Shown one piece after another: positions 1 to 10,566 of a stretch of 64,000 bases of DNA; position 1 is the first letter of the stretch; each line of letters opens with the position of its first letter. The DNA comes from Alphaproteobacteria bacterium LSUCC0684. GTDB taxonomy: Bacteria > Pseudomonadota > Alphaproteobacteria > Puniceispirillales > UBA1172. The translations under genes were made by a program, and so were the position numbers. The notes beneath the pieces were generated by a model that ran no database searches, was not told the DNA's origin, and was given only the letters and a program-made list of their open reading frames with translations. The stretch spans positions 2,451,001-2,515,000 of the forward strand of contig CP166130.1 of the NCBI GenBank assembly GCA_041228335.1, in the 5' to 3' direction.

Positions 1-50
1 AGCCCGCCAATCTGGCGAACAGCACCGAAAAGGCTTTTCCCGCTACTCAT
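1..50 (-). CDS. murJ: Start of a probable lipid II flippase MurJ (partial)
   Basis: Only the first 16 codons lie in the window. They read MSSGKSLFGAVRQIGG, which resembles the start of MurJ/MviN proteins, where a short SLxRAxxxxGG stretch precedes the first membrane helix. The ATG overlaps the glnD stop as ATGA, so the two are translationally coupled. A glnD-murJ pair is common in alphaproteobacteria. MurJ flips the peptidoglycan precursor lipid II across the inner membrane. The call rests on a short peptide plus context. Confidence 0.5.
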   Translation of the reverse strand, partial: MSSGKSLFGAVRQIGG

Positions 51-2830
51 GCGGCCACCTGATTGGCGGGATCGCTTGTCTTGAGGACTTCAAGCAACGC
101 CTGCTGGATTGCCTTAAGCCTGGTCTCAGACGTGATTTTGAGCCCGAAACCATCCTTGACATAAAACACATCCACCACCCGATCACCATAGGTGGATACG
201 CTGGCAGTCTGAATCTGCAGCCCCATTTCGGCGATCTTCCGCGTGACCTTGTAGAGAAGCCCCGGCGCATCCTTGCCGTTGATCTCAATCACCGTGTGGG
301 TCTTGCTGGCGTTGTTATTGACCAAGACCCGGGCAGGGGCCGTTATCCGCCTGATCCGGGCAGGTGTCTGGCGGTTCCGGCGATCCGTGGCGGCGTTGAT
401 GTCCAGCATACCGGTTAACGTCTTCTCGAGGCTTTGCCTGATCTTCATCTGTTCCTGCGGGTCGCTGATAGCCTCCTTGTCCTGATCCTGAATCCAGAAC
501 GCATCAAGGGTCAGCCCGTCTTTGCGGGTGGTGATGCGGGCATCGACGATATTCGCTCCGGCGGCTGCCAGCCCTCCTGCAATGCGGGAAAAGAGTCCGG
601 CATCATCGGCGGTGATAATGACGACTTCCGTGGCGTTTCGCTTCAGATCAGATGTCATGACAATTGTAAGAAGCTTGTTCTCGGCAAGATGGTTTCGGCA
701 CATTTCCGCATGGCGGCCATGGCTTTCGGCATCGAACCCTGTCCAGTAGGCCGTGGTAAATATGTCAAGATGGTTGCTGATCTCGTCCTCGGTCCAACGT
801 GAAGACAGCCGCTCTGCCAAAAGTGTCTTGGCTTCCCCTTCAAGATATCTCAGCGTGTCATCCGGGTTCTCGCCCCGAAGATGGGCCATGGTGCGGCTGT
901 AGAGATCGCGCATCAAGGCCGCTTTCCAGCCGTTCCATACATTCGGTCCCACCGCCCGGATATCCGCCACCGTCAGCACCAGAAGCAGGTTGAGCCGTTC
1001 AGGGGACTGAACTTCAGCAGCAAAATTGGTGATGGTCATCGGATCGTTGAGATCATAACGGAAGGCGGTTTCGCTCATCAGCAGATGAAAACGCACCAGC
1101 CAGGCCACGGTTTCGGTTTCTTCCTCGCTGAGCCCGAGCCGAGGGCAGACATGGCGGGCAACCTCAGCCCCGAGGATGGAATGATCCCCGCCCCTGCCCT
1201 TGGCGATATCATGGAGAAGAAGCGCAACATAAAGCTCTTTGCGCAAGGTCACTTCCTTGACCGCCGCGGTTGCCACCGGCGCGATCTCGGCCAGTTCGCC
1301 ATGTTCGATCCCGCTGAGGATGCCCATGGCAAAGATCGTGTGCTCATCAACGGTGTAGCTGTGATACATATCAAACTGCATCATCGCAACAATACGGCCA
1401 AAATCCGGGATAAACTTGCCGATGAACCCGCTTTCGTTCATCAGGCGGAGGACCCGCTCCGGGCTTTCGCGACTGGTCAGAATATTAAGGAACATCGCGT
1501 TGGCGTCAGGATGATGACGAAAATCCGCATCGACAAGGTTGAGATGTCCGTGAAGCTTGCGCAGGGCATCGGGATGAATATCAAGCCCGCTCGCCTGCGC
1601 GGTTTCGAACATCCGCATCATCAGAAGCGCATCGTCACGAAAACTGTAACTGTCCGGAAGGGTCAGTCTTCCTGCGTCCACCTCAAAAGGTTTCGGGGCC
1701 TGTCGCGGCCGGAAACGAAGCAGAAAACTGCGGGGCTTGGTATCGAAATCAGCAGCAAAGGCAGCGCAGAAAATTCGTGTAAGATTGCCGACGGACTTGG
1801 CCGCCAGATAATATCGGCGCATGAACCGCTCAACCCCGCTCAACCCCGACCGGTCTGCGAAACCCAGCGCCGGCGCAATCTCAATCTGGGCATCAAAGGT
1901 CAGGCGATCGTCTTCGCGCCCGGCGCGCAAATGCAGATGGCAGCGCACCGCCCAGAGAAACCGCTGGGCATAGGAAAAGACCCGAACCTCATTCCGGCTC
2001 AGGATTTTGCGCTCGATCATCATCTCGATGGAACTGACCTTGTAGACATAGCGGGCAATCCAGAACATGGTCTGAAGATCTCTCAACCCGCCTTTGCCAT
2101 CCTTGATGTTCGGCTCGACAACATAGCGCCGGTTACCGCTTCTGGCATGGCGCTGGTCACGTTCTTCAAGTTTGCTTGTGATAAAATCCACCGCCGACCC
2201 TGTCACGATATCCTGATCAAATCGCTGCATCAGGGTATCGAAAAGCTCCCGGTTGCCGCAAAGAAACCTGGCCTCAAGAAGCGCCGTGCGGATGGTGATG
2301 TCTTCTTTTGCCGCCTTGACCGCCTGCCGCAGGCTGCGGGAAGCATGGCCAATCGTCAGCCCCATGTCCCAGAGAATATAGAGCGCTGTTTCAATCTGGC
2401 TGGTGATCTTTTTATCTGCCTGCCGCGAGGAGAGAAAAAGCAGATCAATATCAGAAGCAGGTGCAAGTTCACCCCGGCCATAGCCTCCGGTTGCCACCAG
2501 TGCAAGTTCACCTTCCTCCCCATTCGTGATTCGGGCAAATAGTGCCCTTATGAGGGCATCAAGAACAAGTGCATTTCCACCAACATAAAGCGCCCCGTCA
2601 TTGGCCTCACGGAACGCGGCTTCCACCAGCTCGCGCCCATGGGTGAGCAGATCCTTGAGGGCCGTCAGCATCACCGGCCGGAAGTCATCTTCCTCAGGCA
2701 AGGCAGTGATGGCGCTTATCTCTGCCTCTACCTTTTCGGCAAAGCCGGTCCCTTCAAACCAAGTGGCGGCATAGCCGCTCGGGTTGAGCGCCTTGAGCCA
2801 GGGCGGAGATTTGGTTTCGGGCCGGGTCAT
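47..2830 (-). CDS. glnD: Bifunctional [protein-PII] uridylyltransferase/uridylyl-removing enzyme
   Basis: Nitrogen sensor that adds UMP to PII proteins when glutamine is low and removes it when glutamine is high. The 927 residues carry the full family layout: a nucleotidyltransferase domain with GGYGRGE at 115-121 and the metal-binding DID at 127-129, an HD hydrolase domain with LLLHDIAKG around 537-545, and two C-terminal ACT domains starting near 735 and 845 that sense glutamine. Length is typical. The ATG at 2830 is preceded by a purine-rich GGAGGGG ribosome site. It lies upstream of murJ on the same strand. Confidence 0.97.
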   Translation of the reverse strand: MTRPETKSPPWLKALNPSGYAATWFEGTGFAEKVEAEISAITALPEEDDFRPVMLTALKDLLTHGRELVEAAFREANDGALYVGGNALVLDALIRALFARITNGEEGELALVATGGYGRGELAPASDIDLLFLSSRQADKKITSQIETALYILWDMGLTIGHASRSLRQAVKAAKEDITIRTALLEARFLCGNRELFDTLMQRFDQDIVTGSAVDFITSKLEERDQRHARSGNRRYVVEPNIKDGKGGLRDLQTMFWIARYVYKVSSIEMMIERKILSRNEVRVFSYAQRFLWAVRCHLHLRAGREDDRLTFDAQIEIAPALGFADRSGLSGVERFMRRYYLAAKSVGNLTRIFCAAFAADFDTKPRSFLLRFRPRQAPKPFEVDAGRLTLPDSYSFRDDALLMMRMFETAQASGLDIHPDALRKLHGHLNLVDADFRHHPDANAMFLNILTSRESPERVLRLMNESGFIGKFIPDFGRIVAMMQFDMYHSYTVDEHTIFAMGILSGIEHGELAEIAPVATAAVKEVTLRKELYVALLLHDIAKGRGGDHSILGAEVARHVCPRLGLSEEETETVAWLVRFHLLMSETAFRYDLNDPMTITNFAAEVQSPERLNLLLVLTVADIRAVGPNVWNGWKAALMRDLYSRTMAHLRGENPDDTLRYLEGEAKTLLAERLSSRWTEDEISNHLDIFTTAYWTGFDAESHGRHAEMCRNHLAENKLLTIVMTSDLKRNATEVVIITADDAGLFSRIAGGLAAAGANIVDARITTRKDGLTLDAFWIQDQDKEAISDPQEQMKIRQSLEKTLTGMLDINAATDRRNRQTPARIRRITAPARVLVNNNASKTHTVIEINGKDAPGLLYKVTRKIAEMGLQIQTASVSTYGDRVVDVFYVKDGFGLKITSETRLKAIQQALLEVLKTSDPANQVAA

Positions 2831-2948
2831 GCCCCCTCCTTAACGAACGGTGCTAGCATAAAGAGATGTCTCCGGGGCCAGCGGAATTCTATCTTATCGG
2901 ATTGACCAAAGCCATGTCCATGTCCGGGCTTGTCCATGAGCAGGTCTT

Positions 2949-5648
2949 TTATCCGGACTGATCACGGTATTTCTTGAGCGCATAAAGTGCCTCAAGTGCT
3001 TCAAGCGGGGTCATGGTATCGGGCAAGAGCTCATCAAGATAGGTCAGCACGGCCTCGGTTTCCTCCCGATGCCTGGCCGTTGGCGGATCACGGGTCTCGA
3101 TGGAAAACAGCGGCAGATCATCCACCGCCGATGCGCTGAGAGGCGCGTTTTCTTCGGTCAGGCTTTCCAGCACCGCTTCGGCCCGTTCGAGGACCGGCGC
3201 AGGTATCCCCGCAATGCGCGCCACATGTATCCCGTAAGACCGGTCCGCGCCTCCGGGGGCAACTTCGTGAAGGAAGACGATATCTCCCTGCCATTCCCGG
3301 ACCGTCATGGCATGGGTCGAAAGGGCTTCAAGACTCCGCTCAAGCGCGTTGAGTTCGTGATAATGGGTGGCGAAAAGTGTCCGGCATCGATTGACCTCAT
3401 GCAGGTATTCCACCACGGCCCAGGCCAGTGACAACCCGTCATAGGTCGCGGTTCCCCGGCCGATTTCATCAAGAATAACGAGTGATCTTTCTCCTGTCCG
3501 GTTCAGGATTGCCGCGGTTTCCACCATTTCCACCATGAACGTGGAACGTCCTGTGGCGAGATCATCCGAGGCGCCGACGCGGCAAAAAAGCCGATCCACC
3601 ATCCCGATCACGGCGGATTCTGCCGGAACATAAAACCCCGCCTGGGCCATCACGGCAATGAGGGCATTCTGCCGAAGAAAGGTTGATTTCCCCGCCATAT
3701 TGGGGCCGGTAAGAAGCCAGATACGGTCTGCGGCTGAAAGATGGCAGGTATTGGCAATAAACGGATGATCATCCATTTTTCCCAGCATCTGTTCCACCAC
3801 CGGATGACGGCCATTCTGAATGTGAAACTCGGTGGATGTGTCCAATTCCGGCCGGCAATAGTTCCAGCGTTCAGCCAGCCGGGCGGAAGCGGCAGCAACA
3901 TCGAGACGGGCAGCATCATGGGCAAGAGCACGGATCGCATCGGCCGAAGCCAGCACATCATCGGCAAGGGCTGAGAAAAGTTCGAGCTCCACCGCCAAGG
4001 CCCTGTCTGCCGCACCACTCATCTCACGTTCGAGTTCAGCAAGTTCGGTTGTGGAAAACCTCAATGCCTGGGCTGTCGTCTGCCGGTGAATGAACCGCTC
4101 ATCCGCGAGCATGGCATCGGCATGGGTGCTTCGGACTTCAATGTGATAGCCAAGGACATTGTTATGCTTGATCTTGAGGGATGAGATGCCTGTAGTCTCG
4201 CAGTACTTTGCCTGCAAGCCTGCAATGAGCCTCTTGCTTTCATCCCGCAGGGCCCGCAGATCGTCAAGGCCCGCATGAAACCCCGGCCGGATATAACCGC
4301 CGTCACGGGCAAGAAGGGGCAGGTGTTCCCCCAAGGTGGTGCTGATCTGGTCGGCAAGCGCTGCCGGTGCCCGGAAACTCACGGCCATCTGCTCAAGCGG
4401 TTCGGCAGCGATGAGGGTTGAAACACGGCGGTCAATCGCCTCGGCCAGCAGTTGTGCCTGGCCTATCCCGCGGCCGATTGCATCGATATCCCTTGGCCCG
4501 CCATGCCCGAGACCGAGACGCGACAGGGCACGCTCCAGATCAGGCATCACCTTGAGTGCGGCGGCCGCACCATCCCGAAAGACCGGGTCCGATTTCAGCA
4601 CTTCAACCAGATCAAGCCTTGAATTGATTGCATCCGGATCCGTCAGGGGCGCGGCAATCCGTGCGGCAAGAAGCCGGGCGCCCGCCGCTGTTGCGGTATC
4701 ATCGATCGCTGAAAGAAGGCTGCCTTGCGTCTTGCCTGCAAGTGTCCTTGTAATTTCAAGAGATCGCCGACTGGCCGGATCCATTTCGAGAATCCCGGCA
4801 CTGGCTCTTTTCCGGATCGGGCGAAACCGCAAGGCGCGACCTTTCTGGGTCTGATCGAGATATCGCACCAGCGCCCCGGCCGCTGCGCAGTCCGACCGCG
4901 TCAGCATCGCCATTCCGTCAAGGGTGGAAACACCGTAAACTTCGCAAAGCCGCCTTTCCCCGGCGGTGCTGTCAAAATCACGGGCCGGGCGGATCGAGAC
5001 GCAGCCTGCAAGCCCGTGGGTTTCGCCATCGGTAAAAGGATGGTCTGCCTCCGGCCGATCGCTGACAATAATCTCGGCAGCCTGAAGACGAGCGAGGCTT
5101 TCTTCCAGGCGATCCCCGTCGATGCTTTCCACCATAATCTCACCGGTGCTGAGGTCAACCCAGGCAAGAGAGGATGCCCCACCGGCTTCCCCCAAGGCGG
5201 CGAGGAAATTGTTTTCACGCGGCGGTAGAAATTCATCTTCGACCAGCGTCCCTGGCGTTACAATACGCACAACATCACGCTTGAGCGGGCCTTTGTTGCC
5301 GCGCTTCTTGGCGGTTTCGGGATTTTCGCTCTGCTCACATATCGCCACCCGGAACCCCTGCCTGATCAGGCGCGACAGATATGCTTCTGCCGCATGAAAC
5401 GGCACGCCGCACATCGGCACATCACGGCCATCGACCTTGCCTCGCCGGGTCAGGGTGATATCCAGCGCCCGCGCGGCTTCAACGGCATCGCCGAAAAACA
5501 GCTCATAAAAATCTCCCATACGGTAGAACAGGAGGCTGTCTGGATGCGCGGTCTTGACGTCGATATACTGGGCCAGCATGGGTGTAATGCCGCTGGCACT
5601 TGCCTCGGGAAGGGTGGTGAGGATAGATTTGTCTTCAGCGGTGCTCAT
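2949..5648 (-). CDS. mutS: DNA mismatch repair protein MutS
   Basis: ATPase that recognises mismatches. In the 899-residue product the mismatch-reading F-Y-E triad is at 47-49 (GDFYELF), the Walker A GPNMAGKST begins at 648, and Walker B LVILDE with the GRGT signature is near 723-732. The reading frame stays open far upstream, but the family begins just before the TPMLxQY motif, so ATG 5648 is chosen. The upstream extension would run antisense into malic enzyme and has no family match. It is divergent from maeB with 123 bp between. Confidence 0.96.
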   Translation of the reverse strand: MSTAEDKSILTTLPEASASGITPMLAQYIDVKTAHPDSLLFYRMGDFYELFFGDAVEAARALDITLTRRGKVDGRDVPMCGVPFHAAEAYLSRLIRQGFRVAICEQSENPETAKKRGNKGPLKRDVVRIVTPGTLVEDEFLPPRENNFLAALGEAGGASSLAWVDLSTGEIMVESIDGDRLEESLARLQAAEIIVSDRPEADHPFTDGETHGLAGCVSIRPARDFDSTAGERRLCEVYGVSTLDGMAMLTRSDCAAAGALVRYLDQTQKGRALRFRPIRKRASAGILEMDPASRRSLEITRTLAGKTQGSLLSAIDDTATAAGARLLAARIAAPLTDPDAINSRLDLVEVLKSDPVFRDGAAAALKVMPDLERALSRLGLGHGGPRDIDAIGRGIGQAQLLAEAIDRRVSTLIAAEPLEQMAVSFRAPAALADQISTTLGEHLPLLARDGGYIRPGFHAGLDDLRALRDESKRLIAGLQAKYCETTGISSLKIKHNNVLGYHIEVRSTHADAMLADERFIHRQTTAQALRFSTTELAELEREMSGAADRALAVELELFSALADDVLASADAIRALAHDAARLDVAAASARLAERWNYCRPELDTSTEFHIQNGRHPVVEQMLGKMDDHPFIANTCHLSAADRIWLLTGPNMAGKSTFLRQNALIAVMAQAGFYVPAESAVIGMVDRLFCRVGASDDLATGRSTFMVEMVETAAILNRTGERSLVILDEIGRGTATYDGLSLAWAVVEYLHEVNRCRTLFATHYHELNALERSLEALSTHAMTVREWQGDIVFLHEVAPGGADRSYGIHVARIAGIPAPVLERAEAVLESLTEENAPLSASAVDDLPLFSIETRDPPTARHREETEAVLTYLDELLPDTMTPLEALEALYALKKYRDQSG

Positions 5649-5771
5649 CACATGGACACTATGGCGGTTTCGGTGTATGCAGCAAGGACAATCGGACCGT
5701 ATCCTGATGGGCATACCATAGACGATCCCGATCAGTGGTGCTAGAGCCGCTTCATCACCTTGAGGAAACAA

Positions 5772-8039
5772 ATGACAAAAGCCAAAAAATCGCTTCTGGA
5801 TGAAGAAGCTCTGGCCCTTCACGCCAATGGGCGGCCCGGCAAATTTGAAATCCGGCCAACCAAACCCCTGACCAGCCAGCATGATCTGGCCCTGGCCTAT
5901 TCCCCCGGGGTGGCCGCGCCTTGCCTTGAAATCGCCGCTGATCCGGATGCGGCTTTTGTCTATACCGCCAAGAGCAACACCGTCGGCGTGATCACCAATG
6001 GCACTGCTGTCCTCGGCCTTGGCAATATCGGCGCGCTGGCGGCAAAGCCCGTGATGGAAGGCAAGGCGGTATTGTTCAAGAAATTTGCTGATATCGATGG
6101 CATTGATCTTGAGCTTGATACCGATGATCCGGAACGCTTTATCGATGCCGTCCGTCTGCTTGGCCCGAGTTTTGGCGGGATAAATCTTGAAGATATCAAA
6201 TCCCCGGAATGCTTCATCATCGAAAAGAAACTTCGGGAAGTCATGAACATCCCCGTCTTTCATGATGACCAGCACGGGACCGCCATCATCGTTGCCGCGG
6301 CATTGATCAACGCCCTTGATCTGACCGGCCGCCGCCTTGAGGATATCAAGATTGTCTCAAATGGTGCCGGGGCGGCCTCACTGGCCTGCGTCCGGCTGAT
6401 CAAAGCCATGGGCGTGCCCCATGAAAACGTCCTGCTGGCCGATGAGGAAGGCGTCATCCATCAAGGGCGCAAAACTGCCATGAACCCATGGAAAGAGGCG
6501 CATGCCATCGCCACCGACAAGCGCAGCCTGGCCGAAGCCCTCGAAGGGGCGGATGTGTTTTTGGGCCTTTCGGTTGCAGGCGCCATGACAAAGGAAATGG
6601 TTCTTTCCATGGCGGAACGGCCCATCATCTTTGCGATGGCCAACCCGGTACCGGAAATCATGCCGGATGAGGTCAGGGCCGCACGCCCTGATGCCATCAT
6701 CGCAACCGGCCGGTCCGACTTCCCCAATCAGGTCAATAACGTGCTCGGATTCCCCTATATTTTCCGGGGTGCCCTTGATGTGCAGGCATCTTCGATTACC
6801 GAAGGGATGAAAATCGCCGCCGCTGAAGCCATCGCCAGGCTGGCCCGCACCGATGTCCCCGATGAAGTCAATGAAGCCTATGATGGCAAAACCCTGCATT
6901 ACGGCCCGGACTACATAATCCCCGCACCTTTTGATCCACGTCTTATCGTCGAAGTCTCATCGGCGGTGGCACTGGCAGCAATGGAAGATGGCGTTGCCCG
7001 CAAACCACTTGAGAATGTGGACGCCTATCGCGGAACACTCTCGGCGCGGCTTGATCCGACCGCATCGACCCTTCAGAAGATCTTTGCCCGCATCAAGGGC
7101 AAGGGACGGCAGGTGGTCTTTGCCGAGGGGGAAGAGGAAAGAGTGATCCGCGCCGCCATTGCTTTCCGGGCCGCCGGCTATGGTGAACCCTTGATGGTAG
7201 CCCGCGAACATCGGCTGAAAGAAGCACTTGAACGGCTGGGCCTTGACGGGGTGGAAGAACTGACCTGTATCAATGCCAAGATCTCAACCCGAAATGAGAA
7301 ATATATCGATGATCTTTACGGCATGCTGCAGCGAAACGGCGCCATTCGACGGGATTGTCAGCGCATGGTCAACCAGGACCGCAATATCTTTGCCGCATCC
7401 ATGGTAAGGGCCGGGGATGCGGATGCCATGGTCACCGGAACGACGCGATCGTTCAAATCCAGCTTTGACCACATCACCCGGGTTATCGGACCGAAACCTG
7501 ATACCCCGTTCATGGCGTTCAGCATCGTGATTTCACGCGGGACGACGGTCTTTATCGGGGATACATCGGTTCACGAACGCCCTGATCCTGATCAGGTGGC
7601 GGACATTGCCGAAGGGCTGGCGGCGCAGGCGAGAGCTTTCGGCCATACCCCCCGGGTGGCTATCCTGGCCTTCTCGAATTTCGGCAGCCCCTGGATGAAA
7701 ACAGCCCGCGCGGCGCATGAAGCGGTATCTGTTCTGGATCAACGTGGTGTGGAATTTGAATATGACGGCGAAATGACAGCCGAAGTGGCGCTGGATTACG
7801 AACTGATGCGCCAGAACTATCCCTTCTGCCGTCTTTCCGGCCCGGCCAATGTGCTGATCATGCCTGGACTGCATTCAGCCAATATTGCATATAAACTGCT
7901 CAAGCAGATTGGTGGCGGCTCCACTATTGGTCCTATTCTCACCGGGGCAGAAAAGCCGTTTCAGATCGTTCCGATGGGAGCAAGCGTGACCGATATCGTG
8001 CAGGCGGCGGCCATTGCCGCCCATGACAGTCTGGACTAG
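5772..8039 (+). CDS. maeB: NADP-dependent malic enzyme with phosphotransacetylase-like C-terminus
   Basis: Oxidative decarboxylation of malate to pyruvate with NADP. The 755-residue product has an N-terminal malic enzyme part (YSPGVAAPC near 45, nucleotide-binding SNGAGAA near 195) and a C-terminal domain from about residue 440 that resembles phosphate acetyltransferase. This is the usual large MaeB architecture, where the C-terminal domain is regulatory. ATG 5772 is preferred over an in-frame TTG at 5760 because a GAGG ribosome site lies 6 bp upstream of the ATG. Its stop codon overlaps that of the convergent pfkB-family gene within a shared CTAG. Confidence 0.95.
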   Translation: MTKAKKSLLDEEALALHANGRPGKFEIRPTKPLTSQHDLALAYSPGVAAPCLEIAADPDAAFVYTAKSNTVGVITNGTAVLGLGNIGALAAKPVMEGKAVLFKKFADIDGIDLELDTDDPERFIDAVRLLGPSFGGINLEDIKSPECFIIEKKLREVMNIPVFHDDQHGTAIIVAAALINALDLTGRRLEDIKIVSNGAGAASLACVRLIKAMGVPHENVLLADEEGVIHQGRKTAMNPWKEAHAIATDKRSLAEALEGADVFLGLSVAGAMTKEMVLSMAERPIIFAMANPVPEIMPDEVRAARPDAIIATGRSDFPNQVNNVLGFPYIFRGALDVQASSITEGMKIAAAEAIARLARTDVPDEVNEAYDGKTLHYGPDYIIPAPFDPRLIVEVSSAVALAAMEDGVARKPLENVDAYRGTLSARLDPTASTLQKIFARIKGKGRQVVFAEGEEERVIRAAIAFRAAGYGEPLMVAREHRLKEALERLGLDGVEELTCINAKISTRNEKYIDDLYGMLQRNGAIRRDCQRMVNQDRNIFAASMVRAGDADAMVTGTTRSFKSSFDHITRVIGPKPDTPFMAFSIVISRGTTVFIGDTSVHERPDPDQVADIAEGLAAQARAFGHTPRVAILAFSNFGSPWMKTARAAHEAVSVLDQRGVEFEYDGEMTAEVALDYELMRQNYPFCRLSGPANVLIMPGLHSANIAYKLLKQIGGGSTIGPILTGAEKPFQIVPMGASVTDIVQAAAIAAHDSLD

Positions 8040-9019
8040 ATATCCAGCGCGGCGATGAGCTGGGACAGATCTTCCTGCGGGCGGGCGCCGATATGGCTGA
8101 TCACCTCACTCGCGGCAATCGTGGCAATCCGAGCCGAAGTTTCAAGATCGTGTCCCTTCTGCCGGGCAAAGAGATAGCCGCCGGCGTAAAGATCACCGGC
8201 ACCTGTTGTATCCACCACCCGCAGGTTGGTGTCGGCAGCAACCCGGGCCTGGCTGTCACCTCGAACAACGAGAGACCCCGCCGCCCCGCAAGTGATGACG
8301 GCTTCCTCGACCATGGCGGTAACCTGCCGGATTGCTGCATCAAAAGGCCCCGGGAAAAGAGTCAGGATTTCATCTTCATTGCCAAAGACAAGGCTTGTAT
8401 GTTCGGCAAGAAACGCTGAAAGCGCCGTATGATGGCGCTCAACACACCAGGCATCGGAAAGCGATACCGCAACCTTTGTCCGGCTGGCGCGGGCAATCTC
8501 GGCCACCCTTGCGTAGCAATCCGGCCCGGCTGGCGCATCGAATAGATATCCTTCAAGATAGACCCATTCCGCCCCGGCAATGAGGTCTTCGTCCATGTCA
8601 TCGGGGCCAAGCGTAATCGACGCGCCGAGATGGGTGTTCATGGTACGCTCGGTATCTGGCGTGACCAGAATGGTCGAAGATGCAGTTTGGTTGCCCTCGG
8701 CATAGACTGGCGTGAACATAACGCCGGCGGCCTGAATGTCATGGCTGAAGATTCGTCCCAGCATGTCTTCGGAAATCTTGCCGATGAATCCGGCCTGGCC
8801 GCCACAGGCGACAATCCCAACCGCGGTATTCGCCGCCGAGCCGCCAGAGATTTCCGTCGCCGGGCCGATGGCGTCATAAAGAGATGATGCCCGTTCAGCA
8901 TCAATGAGATTCATGGCGCTTTTCTGCATGCCCTGATCGATGATGAACTGATCATCCGCCAGGGCGATGATATCAACAATGGCGTTGCCGATGGTTACTA
9001 TAGGTGGTGATGAAGACAT
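8036..9019 (-). CDS. PfkB-family sugar/nucleoside kinase, probable adenosine kinase
   Basis: A 327-residue ribokinase-fold kinase. The N-terminus IVTIGNAIVDI and the GGSAANTA motif near 58-65 fit the adenosine kinase-like branch common in alphaproteobacteria. The C-terminal PfkB signature DTTGAGDLYAGG carries the catalytic Asp. The substrate is inferred from family resemblance; another sugar or nucleoside is possible. The gene is convergent with maeB and shares four bases with it. Confidence 0.85.
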   Translation of the reverse strand: MSSSPPIVTIGNAIVDIIALADDQFIIDQGMQKSAMNLIDAERASSLYDAIGPATEISGGSAANTAVGIVACGGQAGFIGKISEDMLGRIFSHDIQAAGVMFTPVYAEGNQTASSTILVTPDTERTMNTHLGASITLGPDDMDEDLIAGAEWVYLEGYLFDAPAGPDCYARVAEIARASRTKVAVSLSDAWCVERHHTALSAFLAEHTSLVFGNEDEILTLFPGPFDAAIRQVTAMVEEAVITCGAAGSLVVRGDSQARVAADTNLRVVDTTGAGDLYAGGYLFARQKGHDLETSARIATIAASEVISHIGARPQEDLSQLIAALDI

Positions 9020-9081
9020 GATCTGATCGTATTTGAAAGACTATAATCAACCTGTATTACCTGATGCGGATTGAAAAATGA

Positions 9082-9119
9082 AGCCTTAAGGGCTAAACCC
9101 GCATGAGGCTGGTTTTTTT
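9082..9119 (+). terminator. Terminator-like hairpin in the leader of the 9.1-kb lipoprotein gene
   Basis: AGCCT (9082-9086) can pair with AGGCT (9106-9110), with an inner GGG/CCC pairing, followed closely by seven T residues at 9113-9119. It lies 19 bp before the ATG of the plus-strand lipoprotein gene and no plus-strand gene ends just before it. It may therefore be an attenuator, the end of a small transcript, or chance. Confidence 0.35.
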
Positions 9120-9137
9120 CGGGGCAGGGTCCATATC

Positions 9138-9734
9138 ATGTCAGGTTGTTTTTCACGAATGATGATCCTTGCGGCAGGGCTGTCTTTCATGACGGCCGGA
9201 TGCCAGCATGTCCAGAATGCTCCGCTGGAGCTCCGCGCCCCGGTGAGCCCTGAAACGGTACCGGATCTCAGTGCCTATGCCGTTGAAACATTGCCGGATC
9301 TTGAGGAAACCAGCATCACGGAAATCCCAGCAGCGAGTACGGATACCGCCGATCCTGCGCCACCGGCCTCAACATCTTCAGCCCTAGAACTTGCCCAGGT
9401 AACAGCCCCGCCGCCGCCACCTGATCCGGCGCCAGTCCCTCAACCTGAACTATCTCCGCAACCCGCCCCACCACCTCAGCTTGAACCGGCAACGCTGGTC
9501 GGCAGCTCTTTTGACCGGCTTCTCCTGCAGCTTGGCGAGCCGGATTTCATGCGCAAGGAAGGCCTGGTTGAAATCTGGCAATATCGGCTGGTGAACTGTG
9601 TTGTGAATTTCATCCTGCGCGATGGAGGGGAAGGGCAAACGATCACCGCCTGGGTCGGTCGCCATCGGCAGTTGGGGCTTGCTTACGATCATGACGCCTG
9701 CATCAGGGATCTCGGCGAAAGGGAACAGCTCTAG
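9138..9734 (+). CDS. Lipoprotein with proline-rich linker and a SmpA/BamE-like C-terminal region
   Basis: 198 residues. A signal peptide with lipobox TAGC puts the lipidated Cys at residue 22. A Pro/Ala-rich linker spans about 70-120, followed by a compact domain (SSFDRLLLQLGEPDFMRKEG..., then WQY and an NCVVNFIL strand). The LGEPD-x-MR and WQY pattern recalls SmpA/OmlA-type envelope lipoproteins, but I cannot name the family firmly. Likely outer-membrane anchored. Its stop shares a CTAG with the convergent nth gene. Confidence 0.75.
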   Translation: MSGCFSRMMILAAGLSFMTAGCQHVQNAPLELRAPVSPETVPDLSAYAVETLPDLEETSITEIPAASTDTADPAPPASTSSALELAQVTAPPPPPDPAPVPQPELSPQPAPPPQLEPATLVGSSFDRLLLQLGEPDFMRKEGLVEIWQYRLVNCVVNFILRDGGEGQTITAWVGRHRQLGLAYDHDACIRDLGEREQL

Positions 9735-10399
9735 GGGGTGGTCTTGTGCCGATAGGTGCATTTCTCTCTGATGACGCAGGCCCCGCATTTCGGTTTGCGC
9801 GCAACGCAAGTATACCGGCCATGCAGGATAAGCCAGTGATGCGCGCCTTTCTTGTAGCGGTCAGGGACCCGTTTTTCCAGCAACATCTCCACCTTTGTCG
9901 GGGTTGATCCCACCGCCATGCCAGTGCGATTGCCAACACGGAAGATATGCGTGTCAACCGCAATCGTCGGCTCCCCAAACGCCTCGTTCAAGACAACGTT
10001 GGCGGTCTTCCGCCCAACCCCGGGCAGTGCTTCGAGCGCTTCACGGCTGCGGGGCACTTCCCCGCCATGGTCCCGCACCAATATTTCCGCCATTGCCATG
10101 ACATTCTTTGCCTTGGTGTTGAAGAGCCCGATCGTCTTGATAAAGGAACGCAGTTTTTCTTCACCAAGTCTGAGCATGTCTTGAGGTGTTGAGACAATTT
10201 CAAAAAGCGGCCGTGTTGCCTTGTTGACGCTCACATCCGTTGCCTGGGCTGAGAGTGCCACCGCCACCAGCAAGGTATAGGGATTCCGGTATTCAAGTTC
10301 GGTTTTCGGTTCCGGCATGATGGCCGCGAGCAGCTCGAAACAGGCATCAATATCCGCCTGTTTCATCTTTGGTGATGGTTGTTCCGAAGTTGTGGCCAT
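9731..10399 (-). CDS. nth: Endonuclease III
   Basis: Base excision repair glycosylase/AP lyase for oxidised pyrimidines. The 222-residue product has the helix-hairpin-helix LPGVGRKTA with catalytic Lys131, catalytic Asp149 in VDTHIFRV, and the [4Fe-4S] ligands C198, C205, C208 and C214 in the exact CX6CX2CX5C spacing. The open frame extends further upstream, but ATG 10399 gives the normal length and leaves room for a divergent promoter region with the DUF2244 gene. Confidence 0.96.
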   Translation of the reverse strand: MATTSEQPSPKMKQADIDACFELLAAIMPEPKTELEYRNPYTLLVAVALSAQATDVSVNKATRPLFEIVSTPQDMLRLGEEKLRSFIKTIGLFNTKAKNVMAMAEILVRDHGGEVPRSREALEALPGVGRKTANVVLNEAFGEPTIAVDTHIFRVGNRTGMAVGSTPTKVEMLLEKRVPDRYKKGAHHWLILHGRYTCVARKPKCGACVIREKCTYRHKTTP

Positions 10400-10566
10400 G
10401 CCGGGTATCCTTTTTATACGTCTCGCTTGAAGGTGAGCATATACCCATCCGTTGTCTGATCCCCGATCCGGGGAATGCGCCGCCCTCAAGGCTTTTTTAC
10501 GCGTCACCTTGTCCCACAAAACAGGAGAGGATTGACGGGCTGACCTTAACGGCACATGTTATCATC

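Noticed and set aside
881-2542. A 553-codon open frame on the plus strand
   Set aside because: It lies entirely antisense to glnD, whose domains are intact. The translated product has no recognisable domain; long antisense frames are common in GC-rich genes.
5649-6275. An open extension that would lengthen MutS to 1108 residues
   Set aside because: It runs antisense into malic enzyme, has no family similarity, and MutS proteins begin at the ATG at 5648.
10448-10505. Inverted repeat TCCCCGATCCGGGGA and a short GCC/GGC stem with six Ts in the nth-DUF2244 gap
   Set aside because: The two parts do not form one convincing hairpin and no gene ends there; too weak to call a terminator.
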